DNA of 50,260 bases. It comes from Candidatus Pelagibacter sp. (GTDB lineage Bacteria > Pseudomonadota > Alphaproteobacteria > Pelagibacterales > Pelagibacteraceae). Location of the stretch: assembly GCA_028097785.1 (NCBI GenBank), contig JAOHFB010000003.1:1-50260 (forward strand), given 5' to 3'. This document shows positions 9,622 through 20,160 of the stretch, piece by piece. A program made the position numbers and the translations under genes. The number at the start of each line of letters is the position of its first letter. The first letter of the stretch is position 1. The notes under the pieces are model-generated. The model searched no databases and was not told the DNA's origin. It worked only from the letters and a program-made list of their open reading frames with translations.

Positions 9622-10244
9622 GGACTTAATAAAGATTTTATCCAATTACCACTTTTATCAAAAGTATAATTTAGTCTTTCATGAATTCTGCTATCTCCAT
9701 CTAACCAAAATTCAATTCTAGTTGGTGTTAAATTCCAACCAGACCAATGCTTAGGTCTTGGTACATTGTTTATATCATCAAATTTTTGCTTAAACTCTCT
9801 AATTGAGTTTGAGAGTTCATCTCTATTTTTTAATTCTTTACTTTGTTTTGATGCCCAAGCTCCAATCCTACTGTCATACCCTCGTGAATTATAATACTGA
9901 TCGGCTACACTGTCTTCTACTTGAGTTATAGTTCCGCTAATTCTTATTTGTCTTAAAAGACTTTTCCAATGAAAACACATTGCAGCATTTGGATTTTCTT
10001 TAAGTTCATTTCCTTTTTGACTATTTAAATTTGTATAAAATACAAAGCCGTTTTGATTGAACTCTTTTAATAAAACCATTCTGACTGCTGGTATATTATT
10101 CTTATTAGATGTTGCTAACGACAGAGCGTTAGGATCATTAGGCTCTGATTTTTTTGCTTCATCCATCCAAACTTTAAACAATTCAATAGGATCGTCTAGA
10201 TCTAAGAAGCAGTTATTCAGACCAAGTGAGTTTTTTTGATTCAT
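9618..10244 (-). CDS. pdxH: pyridoxamine 5'-phosphate oxidase
   Basis: This 208-residue FMN enzyme oxidises pyridoxine or pyridoxamine 5'-phosphate to pyridoxal 5'-phosphate. Recognisable parts are RMVLLKEFNQNGFVFYTN (FMN-binding strands, near residues 55-72), FHWKSLLRQIRISG, and the C-terminal RPKHWSGW...EFWLDGDSRIHERL, which closes the active site. Length is normal. It is a single-gene unit, divergent from aroC with a 33-base spacer and convergent with ispB through a shared TTAA. Confidence 0.96.
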   Translation of the reverse strand: MNQKNSLGLNNCFLDLDDPIELFKVWMDEAKKSEPNDPNALSLATSNKNNIPAVRMVLLKEFNQNGFVFYTNLNSQKGNELKENPNAAMCFHWKSLLRQIRISGTITQVEDSVADQYYNSRGYDSRIGAWASKQSKELKNRDELSNSIREFKQKFDDINNVPRPKHWSGWNLTPTRIEFWLDGDSRIHERLNYTFDKSGNWIKSLLSP

Positions 10245-10277
10245 AATTTAAACAAAATAATCTATACAATATAAATA

Positions 10278-11360
10278 ATGTCATTTAATACTTTTGGAAA
10301 GCTATTTCGTTTCTCAACTTGGGGAGAATCTCACGGACCTGCAATAGGTTGTGTTATCGATGGATGCCCACCCAATATAAGTATTAAGGAACAAGATATT
10401 CAAATTGAATTAGATAAAAGAAAACCAGGACAATCAAAATTTACAACTCAACGTAAAGAAGATGATAAAGTTCAAATTTTATCAGGCGTGTTTGAGGGAA
10501 AAACAACTGGGACGCCTATATCACTCATAATTTACAACAAAGATATGAGATCAAAAGATTATGGAAATATTAAAGATAAATTTAGACCAGGACATGCTGA
10601 TTTAACTTATTTTAAGAAATATGGAATTAGAGATTATAGAGGTGGAGGCAGATCCTCCGCAAGAGAAACTGCAGCTCGTGTTGCTGCTGGTGCAATTGCA
10701 AAACTAGTTCTAAAAAATAAGTTAGGTAAAAAGTTTAAAGTTATAGGTGCCGTTACCCAACTAGGAATATTGGGATGTGATGTTAATCAATGGAACGATA
10801 AAGTAATAACTAAAAATCCATTTTTCTGCCCAGATAAATCGATGATTAAACTTTGGGAAAAATATTTATTAGGTGTAAGAAAATCTGGATCTTCTTGTGG
10901 AGCTGTTATTGAAATAAGAGCAAGAGGCATACCTGCGGGATTAGGTGCCCCTATATATTCAAAATTAGATTCTGATATTGCTTCTGGCTTAATGAGTATT
11001 AACGCTGTTAAAGGCGTAAACATTGGATCTGGAATGAACTCAGCACAATTAAGTGGAGAACAAAACTCAGATGAAATTTCTCAAAAAGGTAAAAAATTAA
11101 AATTTAACTCCAATAATGCTGGGGGAATCTTGGGTGGCATATCAAGTGGTCAAGAAATTATTGCTTCTTTTGCTGTAAAACCTACTTCATCAATTTTAAC
11201 CACTAGAAAAACAATTAATAAATTTGGAAAAAATACAACTATTTCAGTTAAAGGAAGACATGACCCGTGTGTAGGAATAAGAGCTGTACCCGTTGGTGAG
11301 GCTATGATGAATTGTGTTTTATTGGATCATTACTTAATGCACAAAGCTCAGTGCAGTTAA
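10278..11360 (+). CDS. aroC: chorismate synthase
   Basis: This 360-residue enzyme is the last step of the shikimate pathway, converting EPSP to chorismate with reduced FMN. Family signatures are all present: [20 protein letters not shown] at the N-terminus, [20 protein letters not shown] in the middle and the C-terminal [18 protein letters not shown]. The start ATG lies 33 bases from the divergent pdxH start. The end is only 6 bases from the convergent dxs stop and there is no room for a hairpin terminator. Confidence 0.98.
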   Translation: MSFNTFGKLFRFSTWGESHGPAIGCVIDGCPPNISIKEQDIQIELDKRKPGQSKFTTQRKEDDKVQILSGVFEGKTTGTPISLIIYNKDMRSKDYGNIKDKFRPGHADLTYFKKYGIRDYRGGGRSSARETAARVAAGAIAKLVLKNKLGKKFKVIGAVTQLGILGCDVNQWNDKVITKNPFFCPDKSMIKLWEKYLLGVRKSGSSCGAVIEIRARGIPAGLGAPIYSKLDSDIASGLMSINAVKGVNIGSGMNSAQLSGEQNSDEISQKGKKLKFNSNNAGGILGGISSGQEIIASFAVKPTSSILTTRKTINKFGKNTTISVKGRHDPCVGIRAVPVGEAMMNCVLLDHYLMHKAQCS

Positions 11361-11366
11361 TCTAAA

Positions 11367-13280
11367 TTAATTTTTTACTACTTTAATAGAGTCTTTTGTA
11401 AACAAGACATCTAAAATTTTCTTTGAAATTTGTGAAGCATTTAACCCTGCAAAATCATACATTTTTTTAGGATTATCTTGTTCGATAAAAGTATCAGGTA
11501 GTGTCATTGCTCTAAACTTCAATCCTTTATCAAATATTCCTTTTTCAGCTAATAAATTTTTAACATGAGAACCAAAACCACCTATTGATCCCTCTTCAAT
11601 AGTGATCATTACATCATGCTCTCTTGCACACTTCAAAATAAGTTCTTGATCTAAAGGTTTAGCAAATCTAGCATCAACAATTGTTACTGATACACCTTTA
11701 TTCTTCAATTCCTCAGCTGCTGATTTGCACTCTTCAAGTCTTGTTCCCAAACTTAAAATGCAAACTTGATTTCCTTCTTGAACTACTTTTCCTTTTCCAA
11801 TTTCAATTTTTTCCTCGATTGAAGGTAAATCTAGACCTACTCCTGTTCCTCTAGGATACCTAATTGCACATGGCTTATCGTTAATATCAACAGATGTATT
11901 AATCATTTTTACTAACTCAACCTCATCACTCGCAGCCATTACAATAAAATTAGGTAAGGTAGATAGGTATGTAATATCAAATGAACCAGCATGTGTAGAA
12001 CCATCTGCACCAACTAGACCTGCTCTATCTATTGCAAACCTTACGGGTAAACATTGAATAGCTACATCATGTACAACTTGATCGTAAGCTCTTTGAAGAA
12101 AAGTGGAATAAATTGCAGCATAAGGTTTATAACCTTCTGTTGCTAGACCAGCCGCAAAAGTCACAGCATGTTGTTCTGCTATACCAACATCAAACATTCT
12201 TTTAGGAAATTCTTTTCCAAAAATATCCATACCTGTACCACCTGGCATTGCTGCTGTAATCCCCACAATTTTACTATCTTTTTGAGCATGCTTAACTAAC
12301 GTATTGGCAAACACTTTAGTATAAGCTGGAAGATTGCTTCCACTTTTAACTTGTTCACCTGTCTTCACATTAAATTTTGAAACACCATGGTAATGGTCAG
12401 GTGCTTTTTCTGCATACGAGTAGCCTTTTCCTTTTTGTGTTTTAATATGGATCATGATTGGACCATCATGTTTAGAGTCTCTTGCATTTTTAAGAATTGG
12501 AACAAGACTAGTAAGATCGTGACCATCAATTGGGCCAGCGTAATAAAAACCTAATGAGTTAAATAATGTTCCTCCCGTAACTGCTGACCTTAGAAAATCT
12601 TCAGCTTTACCGGCTTTTGCACTAAATCGTTTTGAAAACGAGGACATTATTAATTTAATGGTTTCCCTTAAACTAAAATAAATTTTTCCAGTAAATAACT
12701 TTGCAAGATAAGTTCTCATGGCACCTACTGGTTTTGCAATTGACATATCGTTATCATTCAAAATAACAATCATTTTAGTTTTTGATGCTCCAGCATTATT
12801 CATTGCCTCATAAGCCATTCCAGCACTTATTGCTCCATCTCCAATTACAGCAACTACATTAGATGATTTGTTTGCTAATTTATTTGCTTCTGCAATTCCT
12901 AATGCTGAGGATATAGAAGTTGAGCTATGAGCTGCACCAAAAGGATCATATTCACTTTCAGACCTTTTTGTAAACCCTGACAAACCATTGCCCTGTCTTA
13001 AAGATCTAATCTTATTTTTTCTTCCGGTTAAAATTTTGTGGGGATAAGATTGATGTCCCACATCCCAAATTAATTTATCATTAGGAGTATCAAAAACATA
13101 ATGAAGAGCAACCGTAAGCTCTACTACACCTAAACCTGCACCTAAATGTCCACCAGTTTCTGACACTGCATCGATCATTTCTTCTCTAACTTCATCAGAA
13201 ACTTTTTGCAAATCATGTTCTGATAGTTTTCTCAAGTCAGATGGAAAATTTATATCATTTAAAAATTTATAATTTTTCAT
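11367..13280 (-). CDS. dxs: 1-deoxy-D-xylulose-5-phosphate synthase
   Basis: This 637-residue thiamine-diphosphate enzyme condenses pyruvate and glyceraldehyde 3-phosphate, the entry step of the MEP isoprenoid pathway. It shows [21 protein letters not shown], the ThDP-binding block [20 protein letters not shown], and the transketolase pyrimidine-domain segment [17 protein letters not shown]. It shares one base with the end of ispA (TAATG), so xseB-ispA-dxs reads as one operon making and using MEP-pathway prenyl units. Length is typical. Confidence 0.98.
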   Translation of the reverse strand: MKNYKFLNDINFPSDLRKLSEHDLQKVSDEVREEMIDAVSETGGHLGAGLGVVELTVALHYVFDTPNDKLIWDVGHQSYPHKILTGRKNKIRSLRQGNGLSGFTKRSESEYDPFGAAHSSTSISSALGIAEANKLANKSSNVVAVIGDGAISAGMAYEAMNNAGASKTKMIVILNDNDMSIAKPVGAMRTYLAKLFTGKIYFSLRETIKLIMSSFSKRFSAKAGKAEDFLRSAVTGGTLFNSLGFYYAGPIDGHDLTSLVPILKNARDSKHDGPIMIHIKTQKGKGYSYAEKAPDHYHGVSKFNVKTGEQVKSGSNLPAYTKVFANTLVKHAQKDSKIVGITAAMPGGTGMDIFGKEFPKRMFDVGIAEQHAVTFAAGLATEGYKPYAAIYSTFLQRAYDQVVHDVAIQCLPVRFAIDRAGLVGADGSTHAGSFDITYLSTLPNFIVMAASDEVELVKMINTSVDINDKPCAIRYPRGTGVGLDLPSIEEKIEIGKGKVVQEGNQVCILSLGTRLEECKSAAEELKNKGVSVTIVDARFAKPLDQELILKCAREHDVMITIEEGSIGGFGSHVKNLLAEKGIFDKGLKFRAMTLPDTFIEQDNPKKMYDFAGLNASQISKKILDVLFTKDSIKVVKN

Positions 13281-14152
13281 TACTTGTCTCTGTGTAAAAT
13301 ATAATTCAATGTTTCTCTTATATTTTTAGAATTTTGACCGTATTGTTTTAAATTCTTATTTATTTTTAAGATAATTCTATCACAATATTTAACTGCATTA
13401 ATATAACCAAGCAAACTTATTAATGTAGCTTTACCTTTTTTTTGGTCTTTTCCTGTTTTTTTCCCAGCTTTTTTTGAGCTACCTCTAAAATCAATTAAAT
13501 CATCAGCAATTTGAAATAATAAACCTATTTCAGAGCCAATATTTTCAAAAAATTTAATTTCCTTACTATTTTTTCTCTTAATTATTGCAGGTGCAGCACT
13601 ACAAAAACTAAATAATTTTCCTGTTTTTTTTATTTCCATTTCTATAATCTTATTTTGAGATATTCTTTTTTTTTCATAACTAAGATCTAAGTACTGACCA
13701 CCGGCTATCCCTAGATGACCCGAACATTCAGATAATTTTTTAATTAAATCAATTTTAATTTTTTCACTTATTTTCAAAGAAGGACTTGCTAAAATTTCAA
13801 ATGCCATTGTAAGCAATGAATTTCCAGCAAGGACCGCTGTGGATTCCCCAAACTTAATGTGCGTAGATGGTTTTCCTCTTCTAATTTTATCATTATCCAT
13901 GCATGGCAAATCATCATGAATAAGAGAATAAGCATGAATACATTCTACGGCAGCCCCAATAGAAATTAATGTTTTATAATTTATTGATAATAGTGAGCCA
14001 ATATCCACTAAGATTTTAGATCGAATTTTTTTTCCACCAGGAAATAAACCATATCTCATGGCAGGAAGTAATTTAGAATTGTTTTGTCTTTTTAAAAATT
14101 TATTCAAAAAAAAGTTTGTGTCTTTAGCAATTCTATCAAGTTTATTTTTCAT
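13280..14152 (-). CDS. ispA: farnesyl diphosphate synthase-like polyprenyl synthetase
   Basis: This short-chain prenyltransferase condenses IPP with DMAPP and GPP. The first aspartate motif DDLPCMDND has the longer DDx4D spacing typical of IspA, and the second is [15 protein letters not shown] binds IPP. I place the start at the ATG at 14150-14152 (290 residues). This keeps the overlap with xseB to 11 bases and begins at the usual position for the family. An upstream ATG at 14192-14194 would add 14 very basic residues inside xseB and is less likely. It lies in the xseB-ispA-dxs operon. Confidence 0.93.
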   Translation of the reverse strand: MKNKLDRIAKDTNFFLNKFLKRQNNSKLLPAMRYGLFPGGKKIRSKILVDIGSLLSINYKTLISIGAAVECIHAYSLIHDDLPCMDNDKIRRGKPSTHIKFGESTAVLAGNSLLTMAFEILASPSLKISEKIKIDLIKKLSECSGHLGIAGGQYLDLSYEKKRISQNKIIEMEIKKTGKLFSFCSAAPAIIKRKNSKEIKFFENIGSEIGLLFQIADDLIDFRGSSKKAGKKTGKDQKKGKATLISLLGYINAVKYCDRIILKINKNLKQYGQNSKNIRETLNYILHRDK

Positions 14153-14384
14153 TTTTTTTAATAATCTCTTTAATTTTTTTATTAGTATCTTCACCTATTG
14201 ATCTAAAGCTTTTATTAAATTTTTTTTCAATGATATTGTTTAACTTCAATAATTTTTGATAACTTTCTACAGAATTATTTAGATCTTTTTCATTTTCTAA
14301 AGACTCTATTATTTGATTTGCTTGATCTGTAAGATCCTCAAGAGTGCTTTCATTATTATCAGGTAGTAAATTTTTATCTTTCAT
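14142..14384 (-). CDS. xseB: exodeoxyribonuclease VII small subunit
   Basis: This 80-residue helical protein carries the XseB pattern: ESTLEDLTDQANQIIESLENEKDLNNSVESYQKLLKLN corresponds to the family core (FE-x-LE-x-IV-x-LE-x-G-x-LxLExSlxxYexG) in residues about 13-50. XseB binds the XseA nuclease to form exonuclease VII. The position before ispA-dxs is conserved across many proteobacteria and supports the call. Glycines usual in the family are replaced by Asn/Lys, in line with AT bias. No xseA lies in this window. Confidence 0.85.
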   Translation of the reverse strand: MKDKNLLPDNNESTLEDLTDQANQIIESLENEKDLNNSVESYQKLLKLNNIIEKKFNKSFRSIGEDTNKKIKEIIKKNEK

Positions 14385-14404
14385 ATAATAATAACTATTA
14401 ATAC

Positions 14405-15337
14405 ATGAAAGCTATTCAAGCAAATATCAAAAAAGCTAAAAAATATTTAGATAAAAATCATTGTATAGCTGTTCCCACCGAAACAGTATATGGATTAGCT
14501 GGTAATGCTTATTCAGATCAGTCTGCTAAAAAAATTTTCAAGTTGAAAAAAAGACCTTTGAACAATCCTTTGATTGTTCATTATTATGATATTAATAAAC
14601 TAAAGAATGATTGTGTTATTAATGATAACTTTATCAAGTTATATGACAAGTTTTCTCCCGGCCCAATTACCTTCATCTTGAAATTAAAAAAAGGTTCAAA
14701 AATTTCTAAATTTGTAACTAATAAACAAAAAAGTCTTGCTGTTCGTTTTCCTAAACATCCTTTGTTTAGAAAACTACTTAAAAGTTTAAATTATCCATTG
14801 GCTGCTCCCAGTGCAAATATGTCAACTAGATTAAGCTCAGTTAAAGCTTCTGATGTGATTGAAGAGTTTGGATCAAAAATTAAATATGTGTTAGATGGAG
14901 GAAAATGCAAGATAGGCCTAGAATCAACAATTGTTAGTCTTTTAGATAAACCAACAATACTTAGGTATGGAGGATTAGATATTTCAAAAATAAAAAAAGT
15001 ATTAAACAAAAAACTTTTAGTTAAGACTACTTCAAAAAAGAAAATTGCACCTGGACAATTTCCTCTACATTACTCTCCTGGTATCCCATTAAGAATAAAT
15101 GCCATAAAACCTAAAAAAGATGAAGCTTTTGTATTAATAAAAAAGAGAAAAACTAAATTTAAAAATTACTACTATTTAAGTAAAAAAAATGATCTTCAGC
15201 AATCAGCTAGAAATCTATACACAATTTTAAGAAAAATTAAAAAAGATGGTTATAAAATGATTGCAGTTGAAAGAATTCAAAACAAAGGTATTGGCAGAAC
15301 AATAAACGACAGATTAACTAGAGCCTCAAAATATTAA
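14405..15337 (+). CDS. tsaC: L-threonylcarbamoyladenylate synthase (Sua5/YrdC family)
   Basis: This 310-residue enzyme makes threonylcarbamoyl-AMP for the t6A37 modification of ANN-decoding tRNAs. The YrdC domain shows AVPTETVYGLAGNA (residues ~20-33), KIFKLKKRPLNNPLIVHY, and SANMSTRLSS. The extra C-terminal domain with GQFPLHYSPGIPL (near residue 216) marks the longer Sua5 form rather than the short TsaC form. It is divergent from xseB with a 20-base spacer, and an ABC transporter ATPase begins directly after its stop codon. Confidence 0.93.
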   Translation: MKAIQANIKKAKKYLDKNHCIAVPTETVYGLAGNAYSDQSAKKIFKLKKRPLNNPLIVHYYDINKLKNDCVINDNFIKLYDKFSPGPITFILKLKKGSKISKFVTNKQKSLAVRFPKHPLFRKLLKSLNYPLAAPSANMSTRLSSVKASDVIEEFGSKIKYVLDGGKCKIGLESTIVSLLDKPTILRYGGLDISKIKKVLNKKLLVKTTSKKKIAPGQFPLHYSPGIPLRINAIKPKKDEAFVLIKKRKTKFKNYYYLSKKNDLQQSARNLYTILRKIKKDGYKMIAVERIQNKGIGRTINDRLTRASKY

Positions 15338-16075
15338 ATGACTAATTCAATTGAAGTAATTAATTTATCTAAAAGTTATAAATCAAAACAAGCTGTAGAT
15401 AATATTAACTTTAAAATTAATGAAAATGAAATAGTTGGTCTCTTAGGACCAAATGGATGTGGAAAAACAACTACAATTGGAATGATGCTTGGATTATTAA
15501 AGCCAACTAGTGGACAAGTTTTAATTAATGGAATGGATATTGAGAAAAACAAAATTTCTCTTCTTCATAAAATGAATTTTATTTCTCCATACATAGAATT
15601 ACCAAAAAAACTTACAGTAAGGCAAAATTTAGTAGTCTATGGAAAATTATATAATGTGAATAATCTTAACGATCAAATTGACTACTTATCCAATAAGTTA
15701 AGATTAAATACATTATTAGACAATATTACGGGAGAACTTTCTTCTGGACAAAAAAATAGGGTGAGTTTAGCAAAAGCATTAATTAATAATCCTACAGTAC
15801 TTTTGCTTGATGAACCTACTGCATCTTTGGATCCTGAGACCGGAGATTTTGTTAGAACTTTTTTAGAAAATTATAAGAAAGAAAATAAAATATCAGTATT
15901 ACTTGCCTCACATAATATGGATGAGGTTAAGAGATTGTGTAACACAGTTTTGATGATGAAAGGTGGCATAATTGTAGATAGAGGTACCCCTGATCATTTA
16001 ATTACAAAACACGGAAGAAAAAATTTAGAGGAAGTTTTTTTAGAACTTGTGAGAGACAAAAATGAATTTAACTAG
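15338..16075 (+). CDS. ABC-2 type transporter ATP-binding protein
   Basis: This 245-residue ATPase carries Walker A GPNGCGKTT (residues 37-45), the signature LSSGQ, Walker B VLLLDEPTASLDPE and the H-loop ASHNMDE. It starts at the base after the tsaC stop. The downstream permease gene overlaps it by 14 bases, so the two form one exporter. ABC-2 exporters of this size move polysaccharides, drugs or lipids; nothing in the sequence shows the cargo here. The C-terminal KHGRKNLEEVFLELVRD is the usual end of exporter-type (DrrA/CcmA-like) ATPases. Confidence 0.93.
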   Translation: MTNSIEVINLSKSYKSKQAVDNINFKINENEIVGLLGPNGCGKTTTIGMMLGLLKPTSGQVLINGMDIEKNKISLLHKMNFISPYIELPKKLTVRQNLVVYGKLYNVNNLNDQIDYLSNKLRLNTLLDNITGELSSGQKNRVSLAKALINNPTVLLLDEPTASLDPETGDFVRTFLENYKKENKISVLLASHNMDEVKRLCNTVLMMKGGIIVDRGTPDHLITKHGRKNLEEVFLELVRDKNEFN

Positions 16076-16853
16076 AATTTATGGTCTTTTTTTAAGACAC
16101 TTTTATTTGATTACAAGATCATTTCCTAGAATTTTAGATTTGATTTATTGGCCATCTATTCAAATTACATTATGGGGCTTTATTTCAAATTTTTTTGCTG
16201 ACCACAGCACCTATTATAATGGAGCTGTTGGTGTAATACTTTCTTGTGCAATTCTGTACGATTTTTTGTTTAGAACTAGCATTGGATTTAATATGTTATT
16301 TTTAGAGGAAATTTGGAGCAGAAATTTTACCAACTTATTTATTGCTCCAATGAAAATCAGTGAAATTATTGTATCACTTGTTTTTACTGCTTTAATTAGA
16401 GCTTTAATCGGTTTGGTTCCAGCAATATTATTAACCTCCCCTCTGTTTGGAATTTCTTTATTAGATTTAGGCATACCTCTAGCATTTCTTTTTTTAAGTT
16501 TATATATTTTTGGAATTACCCTTGGTTTGTTTGTTTCTGCAGGATTACTGAGGTTTGGTCCATCTTTTGAAAATATTGCGTGGTCGACTATGTTCTTGCT
16601 GGCACCGTTTGGATGTATTTATTACCCAGTTGAAACTTTACCAGGGATTTTCCAATCGATAGCTTATGCTCTTCCATTGGTTTATATTTTTGAAGAAACA
16701 AGAAATATCTTAGTTAATCAATCTGTTAATTATGAGAATATCATTCAGGCTCTTTATTTAAACTGTGCTTATCTAATTGCTGCTATATCAGTATTTTACT
16801 ATTCTTTTGATAAAGCTAGAGAGAAAGGAACTTTAATAAATATAGGCGAATAA
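16062..16853 (+). CDS. ABC-2 type transporter permease
   Basis: This 263-residue inner-membrane protein has about six hydrophobic segments, including ones near residues 55-75, 100-130, 135-165 and 235-255. It has the ABC-2 layout with a short cytoplasmic N-terminus. FAPFGCIYYPVETLPGIFQ-like text near residue 185 matches the conserved PxxxLP loop of ABC-2 permeases (here YYPVETLPGIFQ). It is the membrane partner of the ATPase that overlaps its start. Substrate unknown. Confidence 0.9.
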   Translation: MNLTRIYGLFLRHFYLITRSFPRILDLIYWPSIQITLWGFISNFFADHSTYYNGAVGVILSCAILYDFLFRTSIGFNMLFLEEIWSRNFTNLFIAPMKISEIIVSLVFTALIRALIGLVPAILLTSPLFGISLLDLGIPLAFLFLSLYIFGITLGLFVSAGLLRFGPSFENIAWSTMFLLAPFGCIYYPVETLPGIFQSIAYALPLVYIFEETRNILVNQSVNYENIIQALYLNCAYLIAAISVFYYSFDKAREKGTLINIGE

Positions 16854-16855
16854 AT

Positions 16856-16932
16856 TGGCGCGCCTGCTAGGAGTCGAACCCAGAACCTCCTGATCCGAAG
16901 TCAGGCGCTCTATCCAGTTGAGCTACAAGCGC
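16856..16932 (-). tRNA. tRNA-Arg (anticodon TCG)
   Basis: The 77-base gene on the minus strand folds as a full cloverleaf. The acceptor arm is GCGCTTG/CAGGCGC with one T-G pair, and the anticodon stem CCTGA/TCAGG encloses loop CTTCGGA, so the anticodon is TCG, reading CGA and related Arg codons. The T-loop is TTCGACT, and CCA is encoded in the genome. It ends 3 bases after the ABC permease stop on the opposite strand and is divergent from rluD. Confidence 0.96.
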
Positions 16933-16955
16933 GTATAGTATTAATATTACATTTT

Positions 16956-17936
16956 ATGGAAAAAAACATTAATTTTATAGTTGGAGAAAATGAAAATAAT
17001 CTAAGAGTTGATGTTTTAATCAACAAAAGAGAAGAGCTGATTAGCCGAACTAGAATTAAAAATTTAATTCTTAAAGAAAAACTAAAATTAAATGATGAAA
17101 TTATTAAAAGTCCCTCAAAAAAAGTTTTAACTGGTGACAAATTAAGTCTCAATATACCAGAACCTCAGGAAGCTTCGTTAAAACCCTATGATTTTAAACT
17201 AGATATAGTTCATGAAGATAATGACCTTTTAGTAATTAACAAGCCAGCTGGAATTATTATGCACCCAGGTGCTGGAAACTATGACAAAACAATTGTCAAT
17301 GCTTTGATGCATTATGATAAAAATTCACTTTCAACTATTGGAGATGAACTTAGGCCTGGGATTGTCCACAGAATTGATAAAAATACCTCAGGTTTAGTCG
17401 TAATTGCAAAAAATAATGAAACACATGAAAACTTATCAAAACAATTTAGCGATCATACAATCACAAGAATTTATCAGCTTTTAATTTGGGGTAAACTAAG
17501 ACCTTCTACAGGTAGAATTGATACCTTCATAACTCGAAGCTCCAAGAACAGACAGTTGATGGAAGTTAGTCGATCTAAAGGTAAGCAAGCAATTACAAAT
17601 TATAAGACTATCGAAATTTTTGAAAACGATAAAACTCCAACATTAAGTCTAGTTGAGTGTAAATTAGAAACTGGAAGAACTCATCAAATTCGTGTTCATA
17701 TGACTTATATGGGAAATAGTATTGTTGGAGATGATAAATATAAAAAGAAATACAAAAAGTTAAAAAATATTGATTTCGAAATAGAAAGATCAATTTCAAA
17801 ATTAGATAGACAATTTTTGCATGCAAAAACTCTAGGTTTTATTCATCCTAAAACTAATGAAGAAATGATTTTTTCCTCAATTTTGCCACAAGAACTTAAT
17901 AATTTATTAAAAATGCTTAGAAATACTAGCGAATAA
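16956..17936 (+). CDS. rluD: 23S rRNA pseudouridine synthase (RluD family)
   Basis: This 326-residue protein has an N-terminal S4-like RNA-binding domain (residues ~15-65, SRTRIKNLILKEKLKLND) followed by the RluA-type catalytic domain. The catalytic aspartate lies in HRIDKNTSGLVVIAK and the family segment GRTHQIRVHM follows. RluD modifies helix 69 of 23S rRNA. The S4 domain and length favour RluD over RluA, but RluC-type specificity cannot be excluded. It precedes rpoH by 41 bases. Confidence 0.9.
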   Translation: MEKNINFIVGENENNLRVDVLINKREELISRTRIKNLILKEKLKLNDEIIKSPSKKVLTGDKLSLNIPEPQEASLKPYDFKLDIVHEDNDLLVINKPAGIIMHPGAGNYDKTIVNALMHYDKNSLSTIGDELRPGIVHRIDKNTSGLVVIAKNNETHENLSKQFSDHTITRIYQLLIWGKLRPSTGRIDTFITRSSKNRQLMEVSRSKGKQAITNYKTIEIFENDKTPTLSLVECKLETGRTHQIRVHMTYMGNSIVGDDKYKKKYKKLKNIDFEIERSISKLDRQFLHAKTLGFIHPKTNEEMIFSSILPQELNNLLKMLRNTSE

Positions 17937-17940
17937 ATCA

Positions 17941-17968
17941 TTGAAAATCTAATATAGTTAATTAAATA
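17941..17968 (+). promoter_or_regulatory. possible rpoH promoter
   Basis: In the 41-base rluD-rpoH spacer, TTGAAA (17941-17946) is followed after 16 bases by TAAATA (17963-17968). The -35 is good and the -10 poor. It would leave only a few leader bases before the ATG at 17978. Confidence 0.25.
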
Positions 17969-17977
17969 AACACAACC

Positions 17978-18871
17978 ATGAACGCAACTTTTAATAGCAA
18001 TGTTCCAGCTCTTTCAAATGAAGGAGGTCTTTCCGCATATTTAGAACAAATAAAAAAATTTCCGATGTTAGCGGCAGAAGAAGAATACATGTTAGCAAAA
18101 AATTGGAAAACTACTGGAAATATCAAAGCTGCTGAAAAACTAGTGACCAGCCATTTGAGACTAGTTGCTAAAATCGCAATGGGCTACAAAGGATATGGGC
18201 TTCCTGTAAATGAAATGATTTCTGAAGGTAATGTTGGACTTATGCAAGCAGTCAAAAAATTTGAACCTGAAAAAGGTTTTAGGTTAGCAACTTATGCTAT
18301 GTGGTGGATCAAAGCATCTATTCAAGAATATATATTAAGATCTTGGAGCTTAGTTAAAATAGGAACTACTACAGCCCAAAAAAAATTATTCTTTAATCTT
18401 AAAAAAATAAAAAATCAAATTGCCCCTCAAACTGAAGGTGATTTAAGAGACGAACACGTAAATGAAATAGCTAATAAATTAGATGTAAGTAAGGATGAAG
18501 TTGTTTCAATGAATAGAAGGCTTTCTGGTAAAGAGTTTTCATTAAACGCTCAAGTAGGAGAAGATGGAGATGAATGGCAAGATTGGTTAGTTGATAAAGA
18601 ACTAGATCATGATTTAAAGTTTGCTCATCAAGAAGAAATGGAACAAAGAAAAGATTTATTAAAAAATTCAATTAAGGTATTAAATGAAAGAGAAAAAGAA
18701 ATTTTATACTCTAGAAGACTTAATGATAATCCAACAACTTTAGAAGATTTAAGTAAAAAACATAAAATTAGTAGAGAAAGAGTTAGACAAATAGAAAATA
18801 AAGCGTTTGAGAAATTGCAAAAGCAAATGTTACTAATGGCAAAATCTAAAAATCTGCTGCCAGCAAATTAA
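17978..18871 (+). CDS. rpoH: RNA polymerase heat-shock sigma factor (sigma-32)
   Basis: This 297-residue sigma factor lacks region 1.1. It shows region 2 ([34 protein letters not shown]), the RpoH box [10 protein letters not shown] (residues ~133-142) that distinguishes heat-shock sigma factors from RpoD, and a region 4 helix-turn-helix ([18 protein letters not shown]). It would direct transcription of chaperone and protease genes, of which ftsH in this window is a possible target. Its stop overlaps the purA stop on the other strand in a shared TTAA. Confidence 0.96.
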   Translation: MNATFNSNVPALSNEGGLSAYLEQIKKFPMLAAEEEYMLAKNWKTTGNIKAAEKLVTSHLRLVAKIAMGYKGYGLPVNEMISEGNVGLMQAVKKFEPEKGFRLATYAMWWIKASIQEYILRSWSLVKIGTTTAQKKLFFNLKKIKNQIAPQTEGDLRDEHVNEIANKLDVSKDEVVSMNRRLSGKEFSLNAQVGEDGDEWQDWLVDKELDHDLKFAHQEEMEQRKDLLKNSIKVLNEREKEILYSRRLNDNPTTLEDLSKKHKISRERVRQIENKAFEKLQKQMLLMAKSKNLLPAN

Positions 18872-20160
18872 ATATCAAAAGGATTTTCAACTAAAATAGT
18901 ATCGTCTCTTTCAGGGCTAGTTGACACACTCGAAACTTTAGCACCTATAAACTCTTCCACTGCATAAATATATTTTTTTGCATTTTCAGGTAAAGCATCC
19001 ATCTCTTTAATTCCATTTGTAGATGTTTTCCATCCAGGAAAGATTTTATAAATTGGTTTAATTTTTAATTGATCTTCAACTGCTGCAGGTAAATAATCAA
19101 TTTTTTTTCCATCAAGTTCATATTCAACACACATTTTTATTTCATCGAGTTCATCAAGAACATCAAGTTTAGTAAGTGCAATACCATCTATACCTGAGAT
19201 TTTAATTGTCTGTCTTACCAACACACCGTCAAACCAACCACATCTTCTTTTCCTGCTAGTTACAGTGCCAAATTCTTTTCCACGCGTACCTAATAATTCT
19301 CCAACATCATCAGTTAATTCAGTTGGAAAAGGACCTTCTCCAACTCTAGTTGTGTAGGCTTTTGTAATTCCCAAAACATAATTAATTGAATTCGGGCCAC
19401 ATCCTGTTCCTGTAGCAGCACTTGATGCAACTGTGTTAGAAGATGTTACATATGGATAAGTACCATGATCCACATCTAATAATATTCCTTGAGCACCTTC
19501 AAATAAAATTTTCTTTTTTTGTTTTTTAAACTCATCAATTTTTAGCCAAACTGGCTGAGAAAACTTTAATATTTGTGGTGCAATTTTTAATAAGTCTGAT
19601 TTTAACTGTTCTTTTTCAAAAATTTTTTTTCCAAGTCCTTTTCTTATTGCATTATGATGAACCAGAACAGATTCTAATCTTTGATCTAAATTTTTTTCAG
19701 ATCTAAGATCCATTACTCTTATAGATCTTCTGCCGACTTTATCCTCGTAGGCAGGACCAATTCCTCTTCTAGTCGTTCCAATTTTACCTTTACCTGCAGC
19801 ATCTTCTCTAATTTCATCCATTTCTCTATGAAATGGTAAAATTAAGTTTGCTGCTTCAGAAATAATAAAATTATTGACGTTTACATCCACACCTTTTGAT
19901 TTTATCTCTTCAATCTCCTCTAGTAATGCCCATGGGTCGACTACAACTCCATTTCCAATAATTGAGATTTTATTTTTTCTTACAATTCCAGATGGCAATA
20001 GTCTTAACTTATAAATCACACCATCAATTACGAGTGTATGTCCCGCGTTATGACCTCCTTGAAATCTAATTACTACATCAGCTTGCTCTGAAAGCCAGTC
20101 TACAATTTTACCCTTTCCTTCATCTCCCCATTGAGATCCAACTACAACTATATTTTTCAT
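18868..20160 (-). CDS. purA: adenylosuccinate synthetase
   Basis: This 430-residue GTP-dependent enzyme converts IMP and aspartate to adenylosuccinate, the first committed step to AMP. The N-terminal [20 protein letters not shown] contains the P-loop-like catalytic Asp. [25 protein letters not shown] and the C-terminal GPERDDT-type end (SPERDDTI) are diagnostic. It is the last gene of the long minus-strand run and shares one base with thiD (TAATG). Confidence 0.98.
   Translation of the reverse strand: MKNIVVVGSQWGDEGKGKIVDWLSEQADVVIRFQGGHNAGHTLVIDGVIYKLRLLPSGIVRKNKISIIGNGVVVDPWALLEEIEEIKSKGVDVNVNNFIISEAANLILPFHREMDEIREDAAGKGKIGTTRRGIGPAYEDKVGRRSIRVMDLRSEKNLDQRLESVLVHHNAIRKGLGKKIFEKEQLKSDLLKIAPQILKFSQPVWLKIDEFKKQKKKILFEGAQGILLDVDHGTYPYVTSSNTVASSAATGTGCGPNSINYVLGITKAYTTRVGEGPFPTELTDDVGELLGTRGKEFGTVTSRKRRCGWFDGVLVRQTIKISGIDGIALTKLDVLDELDEIKMCVEYELDGKKIDYLPAAVEDQLKIKPIYKIFPGWKTSTNGIKEMDALPENAKKYIYAVEEFIGAKVSSVSTSPERDDTILVENPFDI

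Noticed and set aside
16858..16932. tRNA-Arg as an integration site for a mobile element
   Set aside because: No integrase, direct repeat of the tRNA 3' end or foreign genes on either side; flanking genes are core.
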